Assembly: GCA_002694245.1 (NCBI GenBank)
Contig: NZLM01000063.1
Span: 10,565-16,189 of the forward strand
Reading direction: 5' to 3'
From: Methanobacteriota archaeon
GTDB taxonomy: Archaea > Thermoplasmatota > Poseidoniia > Poseidoniales > Poseidoniaceae
Length of the DNA: 5,625 nucleotides
A program made the translations under genes and the position numbers. Position 1 is the stretch's first letter. Each line of letters opens with the position of its first letter. Under the pieces are notes generated by a model that did no database searches, was not told where the DNA came from, and saw only the letters and a list, made by a program, of their open reading frames with translations. Of this stretch, positions 1 through 5,328 are shown piece by piece.

Positions 1-572
1 AAAATTGTTCCTCCGTCTGCGACCATGTCTAACAGCCACTGACGACATTTTCTCTGGTAAATTGGATCTAGATTCGCAAACGGCTCATCTAAGAATAGTA
101 ATTTAGGCTCGTGGATAAAAGCGGAAGCCAGCATAACTTTTTGCCGCTGCCCTTTTGAGAGGTCCTTGCACATTGTATCCCTTTTTTCTTGCATCCCAAA
201 CCAATCCATCCAATGCTCTACTTTAGAATCCAAATCTTCGACACCACGCAACTTACCAACAAATTGCAAAAATTCACTCGGGGTAAGATAAGACGGTGGC
301 GATTCTGATTCGGGTACGATTCCAATATTCGCCTTGAGTTTCTGAGGATCTTTTGCAGCATTTATGCCCAATACTTCAACACCACCTATGCTTGGTCTCA
401 ACTGACCAGTAAGGAGCTTAATGAAAGTGGATTTACCCGCACCATTCGGACCAAATACTCCGAAAAATTCACCCGAGCTAACCTTCACATCAAGCGGATG
501 AAGCGCAATAAAATCCCCATATCTTTTTCCCAAATCCTTTGCAACAACTAGGGATTCATCGTTGTCGGGCAT
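1..572 (-). CDS. ABC transporter ATP-binding protein, ABC-2/CcmA-like (partial, C-terminus beyond window)
   Basis: This is the nucleotide-binding subunit of an ABC transporter. It would hydrolyse ATP on the cytoplasmic face to drive a separate membrane permease, which is not in the window. The 190 visible codons contain the Walker A motif GPNGAGKS (residues 41-48), the signature LSKGQ (138-142), the Walker B LLFLDEP (158-164) and a D-loop ANLDP (166-170). The Q-loop position reads IVPE (85-88), with Glu instead of Gln. From memory, Glu is common here in the CcmA/ABC-2 exporter subfamily, which the overall sequence also resembles. The H-switch lies past the left edge. The ATG at 570-572 is the first one after an in-frame stop 12 codons upstream (TAA, complement of 609-611), so the start is well constrained. 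There is no clear Shine-Dalgarno site. The gene is divergent from the enoyl-CoA hydratase. The substrate cannot be told from the ATPase alone. Confidence 0.93.
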   Translation of the reverse strand, partial: MPDNDESLVVAKDLGKRYGDFIALHPLDVKVSSGEFFGVFGPNGAGKSTFIKLLTGQLRPSIGGVEVLGINAAKDPQKLKANIGIVPESESPPSYLTPSEFLQFVGKLRGVEDLDSKVEHWMDWFGMQEKRDTMCKDLSKGQRQKVMLASAFIHEPKLLFLDEPFANLDPIYQRKCRQWLLDMVADGGTI

Positions 573-645
573 ATATCTAGGGAGGGATTCATTCTCTTCA
601 ATGTGTGCTTAAGGTTTGATTTGGGAGGACCTTCTCGGGTATAAT
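573..645. promoter_or_regulatory. Divergent intergenic region (ABC ATPase / enoyl-CoA hydratase)
   Basis: This 73-bp gap must hold promoters for both flanking genes. A small palindrome CTTAAG at 608-613 is the only AT-rich, TATA-like element roughly centred between the two starts. It lies about 33-38 bp from each ATG, compatible with short leaders in both directions, but it is a weak match. GGGAGG at 623-628 resembles a Shine-Dalgarno core but sits 17 bases from the hydratase ATG, too far to be a normal one. The promoter call is an inference from gene orientation. Confidence 0.35.
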
Positions 646-1470
646 ATGAGCGAGGTTCTAATCATCGAAGAAATCGCAGCAACCTCCGGTGACGGATTTA
701 TTGCTAAAGTAACGATTAACCGACCAGACAAATTGAATGCTTTAAACCAAGAAGTGGTTGGAAAATTGAAAGAAATGTGTGACTATATCGAGAGTAATGA
801 TTCAATAAGATGTGTTGTTATTACTGGAGCTGGCCCCAATCCAGCACCAGAAGGAAAGAGACCTAAACCCAACTCATTCGTTGCAGGTGCTGATATTACA
901 GAATTTGCTGGTAAAAATTCTGTTGAAATCAAAGAAATGTTTACAGATAATGCAATAGAAAAAATTTGGAACCTTTCTAAACCCACAATCGCAATGGTCG
1001 ATGGATTCGCTTTGGGCGGAGGTTGTGAAATTGCATGCTCTTGTGATCTCAGGATCGCAAGCAGTAGGGCTATTTTTGGGACACCAGAGATCAATCTTGG
1101 CCTTATTCCAGGATATGGTGGTACACAAAGGCTGGTTCATCTTGTAGGTTATGGAAGAGCAATGGAAATGATGATGACTGGAAACAACTTATCTGCAGAA
1201 GATGCCTACAGGATGGGGATTGTAAATCATTTATGTGAACCTGAGGAACTGGAGAAGAAGACTATGGAAATCGCTCAAACAATAGCTGGAAAGTCTATGC
1301 ACACTCTAAGGGTAGCAAAGAGGACCATTAGAGCCTCCCTAGATAATGGACTAACAAAAGGCGTAGAGATGGAGGCTGTTGAATTTGCTAATCTATTTGA
1401 TACTGAAGATCAAGAGATCGGAGTTCAAGCATTCCTAAACAGAACAAATGCTGAGTGGAAACATCGCTAA
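646..1470 (+). CDS. Enoyl-CoA hydratase / crotonase family protein
   Basis: This cytoplasmic enzyme probably adds water to trans-2-enoyl-CoA, or works in reverse as a 3-hydroxyacyl-CoA dehydratase, in fatty-acid or short-chain acyl-CoA metabolism. The 274-residue product has the crotonase fold signatures. The first oxyanion-hole segment is FVAGADITEF (78-87). The second reads GFALGGGCEIA (120-130) and is followed by the IFGTPEINLGLIPGYGGTQRL segment around 143-163. Both glutamates used by true hydratases are present, Glu128 in GGGCE and Glu148 in TPE, which favours hydratase over isomerase or hydrolase members. An alternative in-frame TTG at 616 would add ten residues. I prefer the ATG at 646 because MSEVLIIEE fits the family N-terminus. 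The loop before AGADI is about 11-12 residues longer than usual and rich in Pro and Lys. The stop codon overlaps that of the convergent membrane-protein gene. The acyl-chain preference cannot be read from the sequence. Confidence 0.93.
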   Translation: MSEVLIIEEIAATSGDGFIAKVTINRPDKLNALNQEVVGKLKEMCDYIESNDSIRCVVITGAGPNPAPEGKRPKPNSFVAGADITEFAGKNSVEIKEMFTDNAIEKIWNLSKPTIAMVDGFALGGGCEIACSCDLRIASSRAIFGTPEINLGLIPGYGGTQRLVHLVGYGRAMEMMMTGNNLSAEDAYRMGIVNHLCEPEELEKKTMEIAQTIAGKSMHTLRVAKRTIRASLDNGLTKGVEMEAVEFANLFDTEDQEIGVQAFLNRTNAEWKHR

Positions 1471-2375
1471 TCATCGTTAGCCATTTCGTCCCTAAGTGCA
1501 GCTAATGCACCCGATGCCGCAGGTGGAGGAGGAAGTGCAGGTAATCCCAATTCTTCGGGTGAAGGCAAACCTTCTGGAAGAATAGGAAGATCATTAGTTG
1601 AGATTTTTTCGCCTTCTACGGCAACAAAACCAGAATCTAACGGAACTCTTAATTTCAGTATTGAAGACTCATCGATTCTTACCAATGTCGCACCATAAAC
1701 GTGGCCTGCTTCAGCGTTTGCGGGTTCGATTAAGATATTGTGGCCGTGATTTTCGGATTGTATCAGTCCAACTAGGTCCTCGCCAGAACTGTGCTCTTCC
1801 CACATCTTGGCGGTTGAGGCTCTAATCTCTGCCATTTGATCTCGCCTTCTCTCTTCTATCCTTGCCCGAATACGAGTATGCCTCTCTCTCTTTTCGCTGA
1901 TGTGCGCAGAAATGTTTGCATCTTCAATCGATTCTGGTGATGCTTCGACAATAAATTCATCTGCAACGTGTACTTCTTCTACAGTAACTGCTACCTCTTC
2001 AAGATCATCATCAGGCTCCACAGTTATTTCGCTTTCAGAATCTGCTTCTTGGGCTGCTGCTACTTTTGCCATCTTTCTTTCTCGAAGTGTTGCTCCATCC
2101 AAATCATCCTTTGTCACAACTTCGGGAATATCTATCGAGGTTTCTTCTTCACCTGCGGATTGTTCAGCCTTGGCTGGTGAACGCTTCCTTTTTGGTGCAT
2201 TATTTGGTTTGGGAGAATCCCCCAAAAATACCCAGAGTATCGCCAAAATTATCGCTGTAGCGACCAAAGCCCATCTACCATTTTCGTCAAATTGATTCTG
2301 CATAGTGAAGAAAACCAGTATGTTTCCAATCAATAGAAACATTACAACTAATCGAGATGCCTTCATTCTGCTCAC
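1467..2375 (-). CDS. Unrecognised two-helix membrane protein with acidic linker and cytoplasmic C-terminal region
   Basis: I do not recognise this 302-residue protein. Two hydrophobic helices are clear, at about residues 8-24 and 35-51, joined by a short polar loop. Basic residues precede the first helix, and a PKRKR cluster (61-65) follows the second. By the positive-inside rule both ends should be cytoplasmic. Residues 71-155 are acidic and low in complexity (many Glu, Asp, Ser, Val). Residues 160-195 are very rich in Arg and Glu and probably form a long helix or coiled coil. A compact beta-rich stretch at about 200-260 may be a small domain. Residues 263-286 are proline-rich, including PALPPPP. 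The start is either GTG at 2375 or ATG at 2366, three codons in; I list the longer form without strong preference. The gene begins 30 bp after the stop of the pyrophosphatase gene and is probably co-transcribed with it. A scaffold or anchor role is possible but unproven. Confidence 0.8.
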   Translation of the reverse strand: MSRMKASRLVVMFLLIGNILVFFTMQNQFDENGRWALVATAIILAILWVFLGDSPKPNNAPKRKRSPAKAEQSAGEEETSIDIPEVVTKDDLDGATLRERKMAKVAAAQEADSESEITVEPDDDLEEVAVTVEEVHVADEFIVEASPESIEDANISAHISEKRERHTRIRARIEERRRDQMAEIRASTAKMWEEHSSGEDLVGLIQSENHGHNILIEPANAEAGHVYGATLVRIDESSILKLRVPLDSGFVAVEGEKISTNDLPILPEGLPSPEELGLPALPPPPAASGALAALRDEMANDD

Positions 2376-2405
2376 TTTACCCCAAACCGCTCACACTCAA
2401 GAAAC

Positions 2406-3050
2406 TCACCCCAAGTTTCCAATCAAATGTAATAACTCGGATATGGCTCTTCGTCTGTGAGAAAACTCTTGTTTCTTTTCCAGACTTATTCCACCAAATG
2501 GAGTCCCGTGAGTGCTCACATGACCCATTTCTCCAACTTCTAAAGCCTCACCGTTTTCATCCAAATCCGCTGGAATAAAAATTGGGTCAAAGCCAAAACC
2601 ATGACCTTCTGTTGGGTTGTGTGCTATTCTTCCTGGACAGACTCCTTCACCGATGAAGGTTTCACCGTCTTTGTAAAGAATTGCTACAGCTCTAAATTCT
2701 GCTTTCCTCAATGATGCGTCTTGAACGATGTCTTCGCTTTTCAGATGTGACATTAGTTTCAGTATTCCATGAACCCCAATGGTCGAGAGTGCATAGGATG
2801 AATAAACCCCAGGGAATCCATTTAGAGATTCAACAAAGAGTCCTGCATCCTCTACAAGTATCATATCGCCCTCTGCTGGCAAATGAGGTATTGCTTGTTC
2901 GATTTTAGACAATGCAACCTTTTGCAAATCATCTTCTTGTGGCTCAACTGCCTCAAACTCAAACTGTCTAACTGGAATTCCAAATTTCGAAAAGTGTTCT
3001 CTGGCTTCGGTAACTTTTCCCATATTTGAGGTCATAAACCAAATTGTCAT
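2406..3050 (-). CDS. rdgB: Non-canonical purine NTP pyrophosphatase (XTP/dITP pyrophosphatase, RdgB/HAM1 family)
   Basis: This cytoplasmic house-cleaning enzyme would hydrolyse deaminated purine nucleotides (XTP, ITP, dITP) to the monophosphate and pyrophosphate, keeping them out of DNA and RNA. The 214-residue protein carries the family motifs in order: TSNMGKVTEA near the N-terminus (7-16), VEDAGLFVESLNGFPGVYSS (66-85) with the acidic catalytic Glu-Asp pair at 67-68, the base-recognition segment GHGFGFDPIF (149-158), and SHRRRA (197-202). The reading frame is open upstream to 3125. I chose the ATG at 3048-3050 because MTIWFMTSN matches the family N-terminus, and the extra 25 residues do not resemble it. 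A stretch of about 10-15 residues between the EM of 174-175 and the final SHR motif looks inserted, which partly explains a length above the usual 185-200. The gene precedes the unknown membrane protein by 30 bp and is divergent from the fluoride channel. Confidence 0.92.
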   Translation of the reverse strand: MTIWFMTSNMGKVTEAREHFSKFGIPVRQFEFEAVEPQEDDLQKVALSKIEQAIPHLPAEGDMILVEDAGLFVESLNGFPGVYSSYALSTIGVHGILKLMSHLKSEDIVQDASLRKAEFRAVAILYKDGETFIGEGVCPGRIAHNPTEGHGFGFDPIFIPADLDENGEALEVGEMGHVSTHGTPFGGISLEKKQEFSHRRRAISELLHLIGNLG

Positions 3051-3115
3051 AACCCACTGCAAATGGTGGAGGCTATTGAGTATGATTGATAGAGTACGGA
3101 AAACTAGAGCCGTTT
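3051..3115. promoter_or_regulatory. Divergent intergenic region (rdgB / crcB)
   Basis: This 65-bp gap separates two genes read outward, so both promoters must be here or extend into the coding ends. I see no strong archaeal TATA box. GGTGGAGG at 3065-3072 is purine-rich and Shine-Dalgarno-like for the plus strand. It lies 13 bases before a possible TTG start at 3086 and 43 bases before the GTG at 3116, so it fits neither well. Nothing resembling a fluoride riboswitch can be recognised. Confidence 0.3.
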
Positions 3116-3469
3116 GTGAATTCATTTCTGGCAGTAGCCATTGGCGGGGCGGTAGGTGCTGTGCTACGTTTCGCAGTTAGTGAATGGATAGGTTCCATTT
3201 ATGGAACACTAATCGTGAATGCAATTGGTTCATTCTTGATTGGAGTATGCATGGCAGCACTAGCAAGTGATCTAATTTCAAAAGACGTAACGATACTACT
3301 CTGTACCGGAATATTAGGTGCTTTCACGACGATGTCTACATTCTCTTTCGAAACTATTGAATTGTGGAATGAGGACAAAATAAAAGCAATTGGCTACGCT
3401 ATTTTTACAGTGATGATTTGCCCAATCCTTGCATTTGTAGGATGGCGGATTGTCGAGTCTACTTCTTGA
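3116..3469 (+). CDS. crcB: Fluoride ion channel, CrcB/Fluc family
   Basis: This small integral membrane protein should form a dual-topology dimer that lets fluoride leave the cell, protecting enzymes such as enolase and pyrophosphatase. The 117-residue product has four hydrophobic segments and the family motifs: GGAVGAVLRF (10-19) with the conserved Arg18, GTLIVNAIGSFLIG (30-43) with the conserved Asn35, and GILGAFTTMSTFSFE (65-79), the broken third helix near the central sodium site and the phenylalanine box. Position 73 is Met where the family usually has the first Phe of TTFSTF; Phe76 is kept. The start is uncertain. GTG at 3116 gives a typical N-terminus (MNSFLAVAIGG), while an in-frame TTG at 3086 would add ten polar residues. 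Only one copy is present, so it probably works as a homodimer, although a second copy could lie elsewhere. Its last 11 bp overlap the end of nadA. Confidence 0.93.
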   Translation: MNSFLAVAIGGAVGAVLRFAVSEWIGSIYGTLIVNAIGSFLIGVCMAALASDLISKDVTILLCTGILGAFTTMSTFSFETIELWNEDKIKAIGYAIFTVMICPILAFVGWRIVESTS

Positions 3470-4589
3470 TTGATAGCATCCTCTCGAGAGCGATTTTAGC
3501 ACCTGTTTGAACAGATTCTTCGACTATTACCTGATTTGGTATTTCTCCGTCGACAAGTCTCTCTAAAACATCCATAAGGTAAGCAGGGTGAATCATGTAC
3601 ATGGTAGAGCAAGGACACACGGTTGGTTCGAGACACTGAATTTCCAAGTCTTCATGTTGGGAGTCAAGTCTTGCCACCATGTTAATCTCAGTTCCAATTG
3701 CAATTTTGGTTCCAGGCTTTTGTTTAGCAACAAATTTGCGAATGTATTCCGTACTACCATTTGCATCAGCTGCTTGGACTACCTCCATTGGACATTCAGG
3801 GTGAACTACCACTAGACCATCAGGATTATTTTTCCTAAATTCATCGATTTGAGCAACTGTAAATCTCTTATGCACTGAACAGAATCCATGCCAAAGAACA
3901 ATTTTCACATCTTCGGGTATTGTATTCTCCTCTCCTGGGGTCCAAACTGACATTTTCTCGAGGGGTATTCCCATTGAAAGACCCGTATTTCTTCCCAAAT
4001 GTTGGTCAGGGAAAAACAAGACAGCCCCTTTTGGTCCAGCCCTTTCGAAAGCCCAATCCAAGATTCCTGTGGCATTTGATGATGTACACACTATGCCCCC
4101 GTGCCTTCCACAGAAATCTTTCAACTCTGCAGCACTATTCATGTAAGTGACAGGAATTAAGCATGAGTCCCCTTCTTTTGCTGTAGCCGGATCTTTCAAT
4201 CCAGATTCCTCAAGTATCTCTTTCCATGCAACCTCTACATCTGGTAGCGCAGCCATATCTGCCATCGAACATCCTGCTCGCATGTTTGGAAGAATTACTC
4301 TTTGTGCATCGGACGTCAGAATATCGGCCGATTCTGCCATAAAGTGGACGCCACAAAATATGATGTTCTTTGCATCGGATTTTGCAGCTAATTCTGACAG
4401 TAGGAAAGAATCCCCTAGCAAATCTGCATGCATGACAATTTGGTCTCGTTGGTAATGATGACCAAGAATCAATAAGTCGTCACCCAATTCTTTTTTCAGC
4501 TCAGTGATTCGGTCAGCAATTGCTTTTTCCTCTGGACCCATATCGTCTTTTGTAAAGTCGATGGCGCACATAGGCAACGATATCGTCAT
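3459..4589 (-). CDS. nadA: Quinolinate synthase NadA ([4Fe-4S] enzyme)
   Basis: NadA condenses iminoaspartate with dihydroxyacetone phosphate to make quinolinate, the precursor of the NAD ring, in the cytoplasm. The 376-residue protein resembles the longer Bacillus-type form rather than the roughly 300-residue Pyrococcus form. The three cluster cysteines expected from family alignment are visible: Cys107 in RAGCSMAD, Cys237 in WHGFCSVH and Cys325 in TVCPCS. The catalytic HPE motif is at 263-265, 26 residues after Cys237, close to the spacing I recall for the Thermotoga enzyme. Other hallmarks are GHHYQRD (43-49), CGVHFMAESAD (79-89), TSSNAT (169-174), FPDQHLG (193-199) and GTEIN (299-303). 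The ATG at 4589 follows an in-frame stop by two codons; ATGs at 4571 and 4541 are possible shorter starts. No nadB, nadC or aspartate dehydrogenase gene is adjacent, so the partner enzymes must be encoded elsewhere. The gene is divergent from bud32. Confidence 0.97.
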   Translation of the reverse strand: MTISLPMCAIDFTKDDMGPEEKAIADRITELKKELGDDLLILGHHYQRDQIVMHADLLGDSFLLSELAAKSDAKNIIFCGVHFMAESADILTSDAQRVILPNMRAGCSMADMAALPDVEVAWKEILEESGLKDPATAKEGDSCLIPVTYMNSAAELKDFCGRHGGIVCTSSNATGILDWAFERAGPKGAVLFFPDQHLGRNTGLSMGIPLEKMSVWTPGEENTIPEDVKIVLWHGFCSVHKRFTVAQIDEFRKNNPDGLVVVHPECPMEVVQAADANGSTEYIRKFVAKQKPGTKIAIGTEINMVARLDSQHEDLEIQCLEPTVCPCSTMYMIHPAYLMDVLERLVDGEIPNQVIVEESVQTGAKIALERMLSIKK

Positions 4590-4650
4590 AGGTACTCATG
4601 TCACCGGTACATGCACTCCTTTTTGAAGGATTCACACAACCGGGTAAACA
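4590..4650. promoter_or_regulatory. Divergent intergenic region (nadA / bud32)
   Basis: Sixty-one bases separate the two starts. On the minus strand, an A-rich TCAAAAAGG (complement of 4618-4626) lies about 30 bases before the nadA ATG, the right distance for a TATA-like element with a leaderless or very short-leader transcript. The same run read as CTTTTTGA on the plus strand is also about 25-33 bases before the bud32 ATG. One element may therefore serve both directions. The match to a consensus archaeal TATA box is poor, so this is an inference from position. Confidence 0.35.
4597..4613. promoter_or_regulatory. Small inverted repeat upstream of nadA (possible operator)
   Basis: Arms CATGT (4597-4601) and ACATG (4609-4613) flank CACCGGT, which itself contains the palindrome ACCGGT. 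The element lies 8-24 bases upstream of the nadA start, where a bound repressor would cover the transcription start of a short-leader archaeal gene. The arms are only 5 bp, so chance is a real alternative and no regulator can be assigned. Confidence 0.18.
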
Positions 4651-5328
4651 ATGGGCGCTTGGATTGAAGGTGAAATGTTGCACCTTGGAGCAGAGGCTGA
4701 AGTTACCTCTGGAACCTGGCACGGCCGTCCAGCAGTGATGAAGAAAAGAAGGCCTAGGGGTTGGAGACATCCCGACTTGGATAGTCACTTGACTAAGAAA
4801 AGAATGACCAATGAAATCAAACTCACGATTTTACTAGCTAGAAAGGGAGCTCCTGTCCCTGCTATATGGGATGTAGATATAGATGAGGCAAAAATCATCA
4901 TGGAAAAGATCGAAGGGAAGCCACTAATCGAAATATTGCGTTCTAATGAGCATGATGAAGAGTTGCTCATAAAAGTTGGACGTTCCATTCGAGAATTACA
5001 TAGAAATGCCGTTAACCATGGAGATTTGTCGACAAACAATATACTGATTAGTGATAATCGTGAGGCATTTTTAATCGACCTAGGATTGGCAACTAGAGAG
5101 TATGATCTAGAGGGTTTTGGGATTGACTTACATGTTCTGCATGAAATCCTCAGAGCCAGTCATCCAGATGTCAAAGGAGCAATGGATTTGGTACTCAAAG
5201 GATATTCTCAACTTGATGAAGAGTTAGGTAAACCCGAAGCAGCACCTGGAGGGTTCCCTCCAGACGCTGAAGACGTAATCAAAAGGCTAGGGCAAATCAT
5301 GAAGCGTGTTCGCTATCATGGTGGATGA
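4651..5328 (+). CDS. bud32: Bud32 / PRPK-type atypical kinase of the KEOPS complex
   Basis: Bud32 is the small Rio-like kinase/ATPase that works with Kae1 in the KEOPS complex, which makes N6-threonylcarbamoyladenosine (t6A) on ANN-decoding tRNAs. Its motifs are in the expected order in this 225-residue protein: the GAEA glycine-loop equivalent (13-16), KKRRPRGWRHPDLD (31-44) with the ATP-site Lys31, Glu55 for the salt bridge, HGDLSTNN (123-130) with catalytic Asp125 and metal ligand Asn130, and DLG (143-145) with metal ligand Asp143. The usual motif is DFG. The C-terminus ends in RVRYHGG and lacks the basic RGRK-like tail that I recall from many relatives. The ATG at 4651 follows an in-frame TAA by two codons. 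The ATG at 4675 (Met9) would give a more typical N-terminus and has a GAAGGTGA stretch just upstream, so it is a serious alternative. The gene is not fused to Kae1, and no other KEOPS gene is visible. Confidence 0.93.
   Translation: MGAWIEGEMLHLGAEAEVTSGTWHGRPAVMKKRRPRGWRHPDLDSHLTKKRMTNEIKLTILLARKGAPVPAIWDVDIDEAKIIMEKIEGKPLIEILRSNEHDEELLIKVGRSIRELHRNAVNHGDLSTNNILISDNREAFLIDLGLATREYDLEGFGIDLHVLHEILRASHPDVKGAMDLVLKGYSQLDEELGKPEAAPGGFPPDAEDVIKRLGQIMKRVRYHGG

Noticed and set aside
640..645. TATAAT directly before the hydratase ATG, resembling a bacterial -10 box
   Set aside because: It abuts the start codon, so a transcript from it would begin inside the gene. It cannot be the promoter for this start.
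1900..2295. Open frame of 131 codons on the plus strand, rich in Ser
   Set aside because: It is antisense to the acidic linker of the membrane-protein gene. Its Ser-rich composition is what the complement of Glu/Asp-rich codons gives.
3051..3115. Possible fluoride riboswitch before crcB
   Set aside because: The gap is only 65 bp and I could not find the conserved elements of the crcB RNA motif in it.
3051..3125. 25-residue N-terminal extension of the pyrophosphatase, starting at 3125
   Set aside because: It would overlap the crcB start and does not resemble the family. The internal Met at 3050 gives the expected N-terminus directly before the TSN..K motif.
3481..3490. Perfect 10-bp palindrome CTCTCGAGAG shortly after the crcB stop
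   Set aside because: It lies inside the nadA coding end (Leu-Glu-Arg codons) and is not followed by a clean T run. A chance palindrome is more likely than a terminator.
4513..4788. Minus-strand open frame of 91 codons spanning the nadA/bud32 gap
   Set aside because: It overlaps both recognised genes out of frame, would cover the promoter region, and has no family resemblance.
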